DNA from: Microvelia longipes
Lineage: Eukaryota > Arthropoda > Insecta > Hemiptera > Veliidae
DNA length: 64,000 nt
Assembly: GCA_018340805.1 (NCBI GenBank)
Contig: JACMZG010000008.1
Span: 52,194,998-52,258,997, forward strand
Direction of reading: 5' to 3'
A program made the translations under genes and the position numbers. The notes under the pieces are model-generated. The model ran no database searches, had not been told where the DNA came from, and saw nothing but the letters and a program-made list of their open reading frames with translations. Below are positions 1-11,944 of this stretch, one piece after another (positions within the stretch are counted from its first letter, which is position 1; the number at the start of each line of letters is the position of its first letter).

Positions 1-400
1 CAGTCAAACATCCAGGTAATGATGTTGCTCTATACTGGTTAACATTAGTGACTTATCAAAAGCTGTAGGTATGTTAGCCGTATTAAATAAAATACAACTT
101 CCAATGCATTATAGAAGTTTGGCATGGATGTACTCCAGCCAAACTCATTTGAATTATTTTTTCGAGTTTTATTTTTTTGAACGAATTCAAGTCATTTGAT
201 CAAAATTGAACTAATGCTGATAATGGAATAAAACTAGGAACATTTGTTGGTATCTTGGTGACTACGCGTGCCTAATTTCAAATCGATCCGATTATTTTTC
301 ATTGTTTTAAGCATTTTTGATTTGTTTGTTGTCATTAATGACGGTTATTAATTAGGTCTTAAAACGCCTGAAACAGTGTAAAGCTCCCAAGTATAATCCT
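1..400 (-). repeat. 5S-like dispersed repeat, partial copy at window edge
   Basis: The first 60 bases resemble the reverse complement of the 5S-rRNA-like core seen more clearly at 30111-30175 (tccagg... followed by ggttaac...agtgac). The part at 180-300 shares the arm module of the same family (aagtcatttgatcaaaattg, then aactaatgctgataatg). Order and orientation match the minus-strand copies near 30 kb and 34 kb. The copy is cut by the window edge and badly decayed. Confidence 0.5.
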
Positions 401-960
401 GGATGTTTATAGTTTACCTAGTTTTCATAAACTAGGTATTTTTTTCTATTCTGTTAAGTTATAACGTTTAAAAAATACTCCTTAAGGCATAAAATAACAG
501 GGTAATCTGATATTGAGGACGAGGGATGCCAATCCGAAGTATTAGAGCTGTAGAACAGGTGGGTTACTTTACTCGTAGGTTATAAGTAGTATAACCTTAG
601 GGTTTTGACCACCATGACATTCTAAAAGGACGAAAGAAACGAGACCGAATTCTAGTATAAACCCAATTTGAAAATTGGCGAATTTCCAAAGGAAAAATGT
701 TTTTCTTAAAATGTATCATATTATTTGTATTGGTCTCTTAATGAATCTATTTACCTTATTGTGTAAATTTATCTTGCTGTTTTAGACAATTTGAATTAGA
801 AAATGCTATAGTCTATAGTGCATAGTGTATAGATAAATGACAAAATCAAACTTAATATCGTAGTCAGAAGTCAGCAGACAATACTTTTTATATAACCCAC
901 TGAGTATATTCTTAATAAATATCTAATTACATAATCATTTTAGTGATTTTTTTAAATTAG
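401..960. other. AT-rich DNA, nothing recognised
   Basis: No coding trace, structured repeat or RNA gene seen. Confidence 0.5.
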
Positions 961-964
961 TATC

Positions 965-1286
965 CAAATAATTTCAATGTGCCTAGTCATTACACTCGAA
1001 TACCCCTCACTTTTTCTACCAAGTACTTTCCTACCAACTATAGTTATCACACATCCATTCCAAGAATTCAACGCACCGCTAACTCCTTTAGCCAATCCAT
1101 AGATTATTTCAATATCTCCTTACCTCACCTTAAATCCTTTTTAAAATGTATTCAGAATTAATGTAACCCTAATCAATGATAACCAATTTTGGTCAAAATG
1201 TGACCATTATATTAATATGTATGAGTCATACATTATAGTAAAATGTTTTTTTTTTTTTCTTTATGTGCCTAATTATGTAAGTATGC

Positions 1287-1353
<67 letters not shown>

Positions 1354-1681
1354 TGTTGTGTATGTATATGTGTATTTATATATATATGTATACAGCTGTA
1401 TATGTAGGTATATGTGTATGTTTATATTTACATTTTTTGTTATATACTTCATTTTTGTAGATTTTTAATGATTTCTAATGTATAGATTTCTAATTTTCTA
1501 TAATTTCTAATGTTTTTTTTAATAGATTTCTAATGTGATTAATCATGTAAATTATTTTTCTTTTTTTTTTTTTTTGTTCACTGAAATTCTTTTTTTATTC
1601 TTCTTTCTGTAAATTATATATTCTTCTATAAATATTGTAAATTGGGCTTTGCCCGTGTTGTAAATAAATAAATAAATAAAT
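965..1681 (+). pseudogene. LINE 3' end: ORF tail, 3' UTR and (AAAT)n tail
   Basis: A 60-codon open frame (979-1161) reads like the last residues of a Jockey/CR1-type LINE ORF2 (SHYTRIP...PRIQRTANSFS...DYFNIS, a weakly conserved domain that follows RT). About 450 bp of T-rich 3' UTR follow, ending in a TTGGGCTTTGCCCG motif and a short (AAAT)n run at 1661-1681, the usual form of a non-LTR 3' terminus. An (AT)n tract (1291-1348) has expanded inside the UTR. The RT itself is absent, so this is a 5'-truncated copy. The protein match is by eye; the 3'-end architecture is the stronger evidence. Confidence 0.6.
1291..1348. repeat. (AT)n microsatellite
   Basis: Nearly pure AT dinucleotides with one phase slip near 1320, followed by a decayed TATG/TGTA tract to about 1420. 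Confidence 0.95.
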
Positions 1682-1685
1682 ACAT

Positions 1686-1716
1686 GGTTTCCAGGTTCGA
1701 ATCCTTGAACCAGGGC
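1686..1716 (+). other. tRNA T-arm-like / Pol III B-box fragment
   Basis: GGTTCGAATCC at 1694-1704 is an exact Pol III B box, with flanks able to form a partial T stem and a T-run (about 1720-1725) that could end Pol III transcription. No D arm, anticodon arm or A box lies upstream, where the LINE tail sits. It is a tRNA-derived scrap or SINE remnant, not a tRNA gene. Confidence 0.4.
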
Positions 1717-1764
1717 TAATTTTTTATTGTCTTATTTACAGTATATAAGTTTATAACTTCAAAA

Positions 1765-2050
1765 TAGTTGTGAAGGTCCGCAAGCTAGACGATTTTTTTA
1801 AAATTTGTGTTTTCTTGCTTAAGTTTTCAGTATATGCTTTGTAATTTAAGCTGTAAACTTGTAATTTTTTCGATTTTTTTCATGAAAATGCCCTAAAAAT
1901 TAGCATAAAACAAGCTTCAAAAAGCTTAAATAATTCTGTGCCGTCCGTTGTAAATCTATAGGATAAAAACATACACATTTTCTTTGAAAAAAAATCGAAA
2001 AAATTGAATAACATATTATCAACGCTACTGCTCAGGTTCTATGACATGCA
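1765..2050 (+). repeat. dispersed repeat R2, copy
   Basis: Starts with gaaggtccgcaagctagacg and a T-rich stretch containing tttcttgcttaagttttc. A further shared block, gctactgctcaggtt, lies at about 2023-2037. The same blocks occur at 2490-2545, 4060-4160, 7480-7570, 9865-9905, 11945-12060, 18680-18790 and 24840-24890. No coding potential. Class unknown. Confidence 0.5.
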
Positions 2051-2061
2051 CCACAATAGGT

Positions 2062-2476
2062 AGCCCCCGGTGTCTCGACATCACGATTTCACGACAATAT
2101 TTAACGTTGCAATTCTGTCAATCTTACGTAGAATCAATCAAAACTTTTCGTGGTCTCAATAATCGTTTGTCTCGACACTTTTAACTGATCCATGTGTCGA
2201 TGTTACGTCGTGTCGAAACATTTAAGTGTCAATTCAACGTAGTATCCTGCCAGGGTAAAAATATTAAAATAAATAAAAAATAAACTGGAAAGTTTTTTTT
2301 TAATATTTTTACCCTGGCAAGATTCTACGTTGCATCGACACGACGTAACATCGACACATGTTTCAGTTAAAAGTGTCCAGGTTATCAAGTGTCAATACAA
2401 CGGATAATCCTGCCACGAAAATTGTCAACGTTATATAGTGTCTGGACATGGTGATGTCGAGACTACGCGGGGAGCC
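2062..2476. mobile_element. imperfect fold-back MITE
   Basis: The left arm (about 2064-2255) and right arm (about 2290-2475) are inverted copies. Shared blocks run in mirrored order: gtctcgacatcac at the outer ends, then ttttcgtgg, then gacacttttaactga, then catgtgtcgatgttacgtcg, then gccagggtaaaaatatt next to the short T/A-rich centre. The arms contain many CG dinucleotides, unlike their surroundings. There is no ORF. A target duplication could not be fixed, so the outer limits are approximate. Confidence 0.8.
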
Positions 2477-2484
2477 GCAGAAAA

Positions 2485-2545
2485 CCTAAGCAAGAAATCA
2501 CGTATTCTAAAGAAATTTCGCTCAACTTGCGAACCTCCGTGACAG
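2485..2545 (-). repeat. dispersed repeat R2, short copy
   Basis: Reverse complement carries the R2 block: ggttcgcaagttgagcgaaa followed by a tttcttgcttagg-like block. It directly abuts the fold-back MITE. Confidence 0.45.
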
Positions 2546-3320
2546 AATATTTTTATTACATTAACGATTATTTTCAATTGTATAATGAAAGCGGAATTAA
2601 TTATCTTAAATTAAATCGTTCTGTAATTAATAACTTTCTGACATGACAGTGATTAGGGTTCTTACGAACCCCAGAGAAAGAATGAGAATAATAAAAGAAA
2701 ATACTGGTATTATTAGCACAATGAAATAACACTTAAATGAGGGAAAGAATAAGAAAAATGATAAATGCTTCTTTTAATTTTTCAACTTATATAAGTGAGA
2801 GGCTCTTTATAAATTTTTCGCATCCACTACTGTTGGTACACCAGAAAACTATTGTGTTCACCAAAAAGTGTTGTGTTCGTCCAAAACTGAGATTTGGTGT
2901 GAGTGGGTGTCACTCGTAACTCCCGCTGTTTTTAAAACATAAATTAACCTTTGGGCCTTGCTGTGGTGTCGAAAAATCTTTAGACCTTTCCAAGTAATTT
3001 AAAGATTAAAATTTGGCTCATTTGTACTACTGTATATGAGAAGCTGATCTCTGAATTTTCATGTATCTACTCATTTTTTGTACCTATCATCCGAAAGCGA
3101 GATGATTATTTTATTATAATCTTCCGTTTCAGGCTTTTTGTAGTTTTTTCCTATGTACACCATTTGGTCAGATAGCGTATAAACAAAAAATTGATGGTAT
3201 ATAATATTTACTTTATAACTTATTCGGAAATACTTTAAATGATATAAGTTTGTTTACATCTTTTAAAAATATACTGTTTAAAAATTTAAATAAACTTATG
3301 ATATGATAATTATAATCGGG
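2546..3320. other. AT-rich DNA, nothing recognised
   Basis: A 60-codon open frame (2737-2919) has no recognisable motif and composition like its surroundings. I do not call it a gene. Confidence 0.5.
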
Positions 3321-3921
3321 TTGTGGGGGGGAGGGAGGTTAACTTAAATAGGCAAAAGTTTGGATTCGACCATTGCAAGCTACTAGATAAGCACTGCAGA
3401 GGACGGGTGGTGCAGACAACTTACTTTAAAGTTCTGTATTGCGGAAATACAGAGACTAACAATAAAGTTTTTTAAACTTCCGCAGTACCCTACTGATAGA
3501 AGGCTAGTTAATTTCATCCATATAATTTATCAATTTGATCGATTTAATAATATGTGCAGCATCTTAACGATGTAATTTAAATAGGTTTTAAATTGACTGA
3601 TTCAGGCTGCAAAAATGCCAAAATCTATTTTCTCACATAAAGACAATAGTACTGAGTAAATAGATTAAATTAATTGGATGAAATATAAACTTACATGCCA
3701 TCAGAAGCGTTCTTAGGAAGTTTAAAGGAGGTAGCTAAGTTTAAAGAGGTACGAGGAAGGTAGCTCGAAGCACTTCGGTTAGTTAGAATTATGACCATAG
3801 TATAAAGTATGAAATGTCGTGAGAAAAAAGCAGGAAATGTAATGTAGATCCGCCACCAAGCTAGCGTCGACCGATCTACCATTGAATCGACAGTCATACT
3901 GATTAAGTATCTATATTTCTG
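3321..3921 (+). mobile_element. hAT MITE, diverged and internally deleted copy
   Basis: The left part (G-run, ttaacttaaa, gtttggattcga, aagctacta) matches the left end of the element at 13488. From about 3470 it matches that element's right part (ttttttaaacttccgcag, gccaaaatctatttt, ...gtatctata...tctg). The reference element is about 766 bp and this one about 600 bp, with the middle missing. The right end ttctg fits the reference ctctg, but I see no clear 8-bp duplication. A 68-codon minus-strand frame inside is a by-product, not a gene. Confidence 0.8.
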
Positions 3922-4059
3922 CTTATGAATTTATTTATTGGACTGCTTTATTTTTATTAATTGGATTTACAAAATTATGCACACCATTATTTGCACTAAT
4001 TAAAACTCATTAAATTCTTTTCACTGAAAGGTTTTAGAGAATTTCCTTTGGATTTTTAA

Positions 4060-4160
4060 AGAAAAGGCGAGTAAAATAAGTAACAAGTAGTAATGCTACT
4101 GCTCAAGTAATAAAGCATAAACCGGAAACTTAAGCAAAAAAGTATTTTAAGCACGGAAGA
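4060..4160 (-). repeat. dispersed repeat R2, fragment
   Basis: Contains gctactgctcaagtaa and, on the reverse strand, ttttgcttaagttt near ggtttatgcttta, both R2 blocks. Confidence 0.35.
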
Positions 4161-6682
4161 ACGCACATAAAAGGAAATTTGCATAGTATATGAGGCCCTC
4201 TACGCTAGAATTATTAGTTTACTTAGAGTTGTCGTAACATTATTTTACCTAACAGAAATAAAAATGAAGTTTAAAATATTAATGTCCTTGAAAACGCTAA
4301 ATCAACTCGACTTGGATTGAAGCAGTAACCACAAAATTACGAAGCCAATGCTTTAGTATGCTGTAGTTAAACTACTTTAACAACATTCTCCATCTAGATA
4401 AACAGAAAACGCTGAATAATTTGAACTTTTGTTCTCTTATCGATCTTGAAATTTCCTGTTTTTTTTTTTTTGGTCGCTTAGGGTAATCGTATAGACTCCG
4501 GAGTGATTTTCAATTGATTCATTCGTGTGGGGAGGTCAAGCCAGTTGAGTTTACCACACTTTTGGATATTTTTCAATACAATTAATTTTATTGCTGTTTT
4601 CAGTTTTACTATTTACATTATTACATACATTATTATTATTATTATTATTATTATTAATTAACATGAAAATCAAATAAAGCTGTGGTTCTTCTTTGAAGAA
4701 GGTTTATTGGAGTTCACCCGTATATTGGATTTTTAGATGTTTTACACCTATTATCTATTTATAAAGGTTTGCGAACGAATTTTCCAGATCTCAGACGGAT
4801 TTCAGAAACTCTCCTGACATGGAATTCCGCTATGCCTCCCATCTCATTAGCGATATTTTCAAAGGAAATTTGCTCAAACAAATTAAATATGTTTCCTCTA
4901 TTATTTCATTTATTTGTTGCATTTCTTTTCTAATATTTAGTTAGCCTTAAGCTTAACAGTGGGTTACGTAATAATTCTGAGGTCGAGCTATGTGAAATTG
5001 TGATTTATTACACTTATAAAAAATTAAAAGAAACAAGTCCCTCCAGTATAATAAAACTAAAAAACAAAATTATTCATTATTAATATTTATAAACCAAATG
5101 AATTGATGATAAATTAATGCTTTCAACGATCGAAGACTACATCATGAAGTATAGAACTCTTTCGATGCCATAATGAGTTTAGACATAACGAAACAGAGTG
5201 AGACATGACATTATGTTGAGTCCTCAATCATATCGAATGACGATTGATGGAAAAGTTTCCACATTGCATCTTGTTTATTTAATTTATTTGGTGTTTCTCC
5301 CACAATATTGCACTTTTTTTAGAGTAAAATTAGTACACTTGATATTGCAAGAAATTTGGTTTGCTCTGAAATAAAAATGCCAAGAATAAAAATAAATGAA
5401 AAACTCTGAACAATGTAGAAACGAAAGTAAAAACTACAGTGGATGTAGTGAGTGGAATGGAATATAAAGGAGTTTTATCTTGGGTATTTGGTTGGGTAGA
5501 CTAGGGGAAGAGAGAAAGACTGGGGGGCATGGCCAAAGACTGGGGGTCTAGGGGCCCTGTCTACTCGAGATACCAGGAAAAATCTACCCCATGATTAACG
5601 ATATTCACAAACAAAAGTTTAGACTTAAAGGTCCTTTCGAAGTAGAGGTCATTACTAACAAAAATCCCAAATTTCCTTTTGTCACCGAGTCACGTATAGT
5701 AAACAAAGCGAAATTTAATTAGTCACTCCTTAAAAAAACAATTTTTAATGTAATATCAATAACATCACCCAAAAATTGTATCAAAAAATATTTAATATCC
5801 TTATTTAATAAAATATATATAATTTTCTATTTTATCCAAGTCTAACAATATTTAGTTCTTTTCTTTATGTAAGTTAATAAAGTAACCCAAAAAAATATGA
5901 GTTGATGAAATTATAAATCAGGAAGAGAAATCTGTGACCTCTTCGAAAAATATTGTTTCTAAGTAATTTAATATTTTGAAAATAAGATACTTACACAAGC
6001 ATAACATTACACTACATGGTGAAGTAAGATTATTGGATATATTGATTACTATGTTTTGATTTATAATAGGATAGTCATAACATGATTTCTATATGTGTTG
6101 CTTCTGTTACAGGCTTCTCGTAAGCCTTACGCAACTTATTTCCTACTTACTATAATAGAATAAGAACTCCCTTCCGCGACCACGTAACTTTGTAATTACT
6201 CAGAAACAATAATAATGACAATGATAAAGAATAAACTAGAATGTCAAATATGTCAGTAATATTTGTTTTTAGAGACAAGCTTTGCTGCCTCTAAACTTCC
6301 ATGCTTAATATAAAATTATACCTGCTAGAAAAATATATTTTTTTTCTCAACCTAGAAAGCTGGATTTTTATTAATTATCTGGATTATTTATAATAATCTG
6401 CCTACACAGCCCTATAACACATAAACTATACAAAATTATATATCCTATTATTTACTTCTTTCGGTTTGCTAAGTTTTAAAATTTTATGAGATAAAAGTTT
6501 GCTTCGGTTTAAAATTAATATGAGGGAAGGCCCTCACGTTCATTTTATTACGCAACTCTGATAAGCATTATTTTTTTTCTATATATATATTGCTCTTTAT
6601 TAAAGCTTTTATATTATATTGTTTTAAAGAATTTCCTTTCCAAAAAATTCTCTAATGGGATTGGCGTCATGGCGGGAGTCGA

Positions 6683-6685
<3 letters not shown>
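4161..6685. other. AT-rich DNA without a gene
   Basis: Holds a short (ATT)n run at 4630-4654. A G-rich patch at about 5490-5560 has weak inverted similarity (ggtagac / gtctac). No coding trace seen. Confidence 0.5.

Positions 6686-6741
<56 letters not shown>
6686..6741. repeat. (AT)n microsatellite
   Basis: About 55 bp of AT dinucleotide with one phase shift near 6715. Confidence 0.95.
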
Positions 6742-8384
6742 GCTATATAATATCTACAAATATAACTATGTGCTCGCTTTATTATTTTTTTCGCGCTCAT
6801 ATTGTTTTTTTTTTTTGGTAAGCAAATAGTTTACGCTAAAAACATTCCTCTGCTTGTGAACCCTTCAAAGAAAGTTATTGTTGAATAAACTTTGTCTTGG
6901 TCAATCAGGAAAAAATGTTTGCTAACGTATTGTCCTTTTCTTTAAGGTTGTAGACAGTAATGGCATTTAAATTTCTCTTACCCGATTTAGTATTGCTAAT
7001 TTAGCATATCACTACAAAGGTAAACTAATAAAGATATAAAACTAAGATATTACATATCATGGAAAAAGGTAAAGGCGTTATCCCCCCTACTTCCCTGTGA
7101 TATGCTTGTTTTAGCTGTCCTAAATATAGTTTTCAAAAGAGTAGTTTCGTGTATTATGCTCATTTCCATTGAAAACAAGAGGTGTCCGCTGCGTCGGCAC
7201 TGACCACATGTTGTTGTACTTTATCTGTTTGTCACATTACTGGTTTATATAAGTGGCATACTGCCACGATAAATGTAAATTTTAAAATGTATTAGAGAGA
7301 AAACTTGATTTGTTTACATTATGTCAATCAATAAAACTATAACTAGAACTAATCTTATAACACATTGAGACTTTATATGTTAGTGAGCCATACATAGTAT
7401 GAAACAGAAAAAATCTTAGTAGTCGAAGGGTTACTGACCAGATTATTGCGCATGATCATGAAAGTATAATCAATCAAGACATGTATTATAGATCAAGAAA
7501 CTAAACGTTCTAAAGGAAATTCGCCCGGTTTGCGGTGCTCAAAAATTTTTTGTTGTATAATTTAAGGTTGGCAAGAAATAATATTTCTTTCCAGATTATA
7601 TTCTGAGTAAAGTTATAACTGATGAAGAGTCTCAATATTAGTGTTGGACAAATTCCAACTCCTACAGGTTTTTAGTCGGTTTTGAGATAAATCCTTTAAG
7701 GAAAAATTAATTGAGTGAAAATATCAAGTTCGCAATCTCTTAATTTTTTTTAGTTTAAACCCCAATTTGTATTTTAAGTTAAATACTCTGTGAGGTTCTT
7801 AGCATGAATTTCTTTTTGTGAGTTTAATAGCATGCTATAAAATACTCAATCATGCATGTCTCAAAGCGTCTACGCTTATTTCACTTATATATCTATGCCC
7901 TTACACAATTTTACTTTAAAAATATAATAAAAGTATAATAATGAATGCAATATGGTTATTAATAAGTTTATTTTTAAGAGATCACTGGCACTAACATTTC
8001 CAGAGAGAGAGTTGGTTCGAGGAGAAGGAGAGGTAGGACTGTATTTATATAAATAAGGGGTGGTATGAACTTAGAACCCAAAATTGGGTTAATAACATAA
8101 GACTACATTGTCTTAATAATCAGACGCAAAGCAATCTTAATCGTAAGAAATAAATAGAAATAGTTCAAGTGTATACTCTACACGCAAGTACAGAAATACC
8201 TGTACACAGTGTTTTCAGTACAGAAATTACCTGGTATATAATATTTGCTGCTGAGTCTGAGTCTTGCCCCAGCACGGAGAAAATAAAATACTACATAATT
8301 AAGAGAGGATTTTAGGTTTGCCTTAACATGTAAGAAAGATGTATTTGTAGTTTGTTTACCTGATGAGATGGTCAACAGTTTAGA
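6742..8384. other. AT-rich DNA with one R2 fragment
   Basis: The stretch 7480-7570 carries an R2 copy on the minus strand (aaattcgcccggtttgcggt). Nothing else recognised. The 65-codon frame at 8178-8375 is unsupported. Confidence 0.45.
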
Positions 8385-8720
8385 TAAGAAATAGTTCCGA
8401 GGTACCCCGTACCCGATTTTTTACAATTTTTTAAAAAACATACTCAAGCCATCTGATATAAATTGAACTAATGCTGATAATGAGGTGAAACTTGGCACAC
8501 ATTTTACTCTTATACATAACTACAATTGCGTGCCAAATCTCAATCAGGTCGAAATATTTTTCCGCGTCTTATGATTTTTCGAAATTTTTGTTAGGCATTT
8601 TTATGTGTTATTGGCGTCATAAAAAAATAATCTGCTGAATAGCACAACTAAACCTTTACAATAATTTTCGTATAAAGTTTCAACCCTCTAGCATAAATAT
8701 AAATGAGGAAAAGTAAAAAT
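8385..8720. repeat. 5S-like repeat family: terminal block joined to inverted arm
   Basis: The start ggtaccccgtacccgatttt (8401-8420) is the plus-sense terminal block of the family. It runs straight into the arm module in the opposite sense: aactaatgctgataatgagg, then acttggcacacattt, then gtgccaaatctcaatc, then ggcgtcataa. The 5S-like core itself is missing. Confidence 0.55.
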
Positions 8721-9469
8721 CTAATAATATGCAACATTTTACTAAAAATTGTGTTTGTAACACTGATATAGATTAAATTATAATATTACCATTCCTATTT
8801 CTTTTATATTTTAATTTTAGAATATTTACTTATGTATTATGTTAATATATTACTTGAAAAGCTTGACTAAAACTAAACACAAGGTATAAGAAGATTATAC
8901 ACGGTGGATATAAGCCATCAGGATAACAGAGAGCAACCAACGGAATAAAAGGTAAAATTCAAAGTATGCTCTGGGGAATGACAGGATTATAATCGTAATA
9001 ATCTGTCTACCAAACCCTAAAGGTTTACAGAACCAGAATTAAAATGACTACGTCAAGATATATCTACGTGATGAGAATTATTATTATCTGGATTCATAAT
9101 CTGAGGTATAACAACTCCAAATGTACTAGATTAGTAAACTACGCGACGATACAAGACTTCTTCACTGCCCAGCATTTACGTAACTGTAAAGGTGTATTCA
9201 GAATATGAAATATGCTCTGCGTAATTTTACCCATTTTCATTTGAAAAAAAAATTGCTAATAAAATATACCACCTACTTTATAAGCAGGAGTTGAGATATA
9301 ATTTACCTGGATTGATGTTCATGACAAGAATCATTAGACTGAGAACATTTTTTATTAATATTTTAAAGACAATGAGTATTTTGTAAATCCGAAGAATTGA
9401 AGACGTTACTGAAAGCTTATATGTTGCTGTTATAACTATTAACAATACAAAATTATTATTGTAAGGACG

Positions 9470-9625
9470 AGTGGAGCGAGCCTGAAGAATTTTTGCAGTT
9501 TCAATTTGGTAAATTTCATTTTCTGAGGATGACCAAAACGAGTCCGAAGTAGTAAAAATGAGAAGTAGTAAATCCGATGTGTTGAGGAAAAAATTTAAGG
9601 TATCCCGTACCCAATTTTTGTAAGG
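9470..9625 (+). repeat. 5S-like repeat family, 3' body without the 5S core
   Basis: Shows two hairpin sub-repeats (ggacgagtggagcgagcc; ctgaggatgaccaaaacgag) and ends with ggtatcccgtacccaatttt, the family terminal block. Confidence 0.55.
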
Positions 9626-9864
9626 ATGAAAACATTTTTGCCTGAAAAATTAATTGTTTGCATAAACTGAGCTTTTTGCTAAGATATAGACAGTTTTCTC
9701 GAGGAATAAGTATACTAATTAATTGCTTATACAATAAATATGCGCATTTCCTTTAAAAATATTATTTTCTAGTCAGAGTATAGTAACTGATCAGTAGATC
9801 AGACTAATACGTAAACTATAAAAATATAGCAAGGCATTGGTTGATGCACAATAAATGAAGATTT

Positions 9865-9905
9865 CAAAAGAGAATCCGCCCTGCTTGTGGAACTAAAAAT
9901 TATTT
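9865..9905 (-). repeat. dispersed repeat R2, short copy
   Basis: Contains gaatccgccctgcttgtgg, the reverse complement of the R2 block. Confidence 0.4.
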
Positions 9906-11470
9906 GCTACTCTAAAGTTTATTTGCATTATTAGGTTTGAAAATCTATGAAGTGCGAAAAAATTGAATGCTTTTGCTATAACTCTGTCCATAAAACTTCT
10001 GCAAGTTTCAGTTTAAAAACACTTTAATATAAAATAAGTCAAAGGTAACAAATTCCTAAAAGAAAATCAAGTTAGACTAGAAACATATTTTTGGGGGGAG
10101 AAAACTTTTATGATTAAAGTCTGTAAAATTAGAACAAACTCTAAAAACCAACTGTTTAATTAATAAGTTTTCAAGGAAAAAGGAAATATCTTATCTTGTC
10201 GTTTTGGATATATCTTCTCTACGAGGGATATAAAGGAAATGTAATAGGAAACTAAGAATTGTTTACCTTCAGGAAAAGCTGACGAGTGAACAAGAGAAGT
10301 CAGAATATTGCCACTCTGCGAAAAGCCCTCCACTCTGCAACAGAACCTGATATTAAGTAGGATTCTCTACAGCTCCTTTCCTTATAATAATACGAGTGAA
10401 AATTTCATTTTAGTTTTTGTAAAGGTAAATAAATACCAAGAAATGTTTCTAAAAATAATATTTATCCAATCGCTTACATTCGTTATCACAGTTTAAAATT
10501 ATAAAGAGGTAAAAGATATTTATTTTGAAAATAATGTATTTGTAGAGTTGGTAGTTTATGAAGAATTGAAATTAAATTTTTTTAAATATGTGTGAAAAAT
10601 AATTGAATGAGATCAAAGGACCTGTCACGTTTGATTTCACTTCATTTTCTACAAAACTCAGTTAAAAGACTTCAAATGCACAAATAATGGTATAATTATA
10701 CATTAATATGTAAAAGAGATCATATCATGAAAATTATATTTCACTTATTTCCTGCATGCAATACTTTTGTTTTTGCGTTAATGAGCAAACAAACTGCAGG
10801 AAATACATGGTTAAAGCTCGACTAACAGCAATTAAATATTTTACCCCAAAATAATTTGTTTCTTTTTCTAATAAAGGTTATATTTCTTTGCTCTTTAATT
10901 ACTTTAAATGTTTTCACAATACATTCTTTAAACAATATTTTATCAGAAAATATTGCTTATTAGTTCTACCTTTATTTGCTTAGATTAGATTAGTTAAACC
11001 CAATATAAAATATTTTAGTATTACTAATTACAATATGAAGAAAGTTTTCTCTGAATAAAATATGATAATGAAATCATGTTTATATTATATCATAGGGAGT
11101 AAAACTTTAATCTTGATAGAATCAATTTCTATAATTTAGCGATTGCTAAATTGCTACATAATTAAAAAACCAACACAAGAATAATTTAAGATTCCTTTCG
11201 TTTAATAATTTCTTTTAGAACACGAAAGGTATTGTAAATATTTTTAAGTTTAAATAGAAATTAGATTAAGCTCAAGATTCGTTAGTACCATATTTTTTAT
11301 TTTTCCTCGCTAACTACCATGAGTATAGGAATAGTATTGTATTCAACCTAAAACTCAGAAACAACAGATTGAAATTTCATAACAATTATTGTTTTTAAAA
11401 CTATTAATGAAGTTTTGAGATTTTTTTAAAAATTAAAAACAATGACTATAAGTTAATTAGCTATAAAATT
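9906..11470. other. AT-rich DNA, nothing recognised
   Basis: The open frame at 10308-10496 has no supporting motif. No tandem or inverted repeat seen. Confidence 0.5.
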
Positions 11471-11477
11471 AAGCTAT

Positions 11478-11512
11478 GGCCATTTCACCCAACACTGTGG
11501 GCATCATCAGGC
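11478..11512 (-). other. hammerhead-like core motif, degenerate
   Basis: On the minus strand CTGATGA is followed by a GCCCA...TGGGT stem and then GAAA, the two conserved hammerhead boxes around a stem II. Penelope-like elements and some other retroelements carry such motifs. The closing base pair next to the boxes is not canonical and no convincing stem III or stem I is visible, so activity is doubtful. Confidence 0.3.
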
Positions 11513-11577
11513 TAATAAACTAAACACTACATTAACAACTAAAAATCACAACAAAGCGCATATACATAAGACTAGAA

Positions 11578-11780
11578 TTAAATAAATAAATAATCACAGA
11601 ATTAGCTAAAACTTAACTCCGTCAACAAATAAATAAACAGAAAGGTTACAACAAAAAGTTAAGGTTCAGCTTAACTTTTAAGTTTAAAGTTTAACCTTAA
11701 CTTTTTGTTGTGACCTTTCTGTTTATTTATTGTTGACGGAGTTAAGTTTTAGCTAATTCTGTGATTATTTATTTATTTAA
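11578..11780. repeat. long near-perfect inverted repeat (hairpin)
   Basis: The left arm 11578-11666 and right arm 11693-11780 are reverse complements over about 88 bp with only a few differences (one A indel and one t/c change seen), around a 26-bp spacer. Both arms end in an (AAAT)n-like stretch at the outer edge. It could be a young fold-back MITE or an inverted duplication of a retroelement tail. Confidence 0.9.
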
Positions 11781-11944
11781 AACGCATTAAACACAAAGAA
11801 AGAGCCTATTTAACTTTTGATTTAAAAATTATCACCAAAATTGTATATTTATTGCTGCGATAATTAAATATAAATATTCAAGAGTCCATTCAAATTTGTC
11901 AAAAATAACATTTTTAACGCATAAAATGATTTTTATTAAAAAAT

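Noticed and set aside
1686..1716. tRNA gene
   Set aside because: Only a T-arm-like part exists; no acceptor, D or anticodon arm upstream.
3691..3897. Shared peptide (TVDSMV...RSTLA) with 13649-13834 as a conserved protein
   Set aside because: Both lie in copies of the same non-coding MITE; similarity is at the DNA level and the frames do not extend.
5490..5600. Inverted repeat around ggtagac/gtctac
   Set aside because: Matching blocks are too short and irregular to separate from chance.
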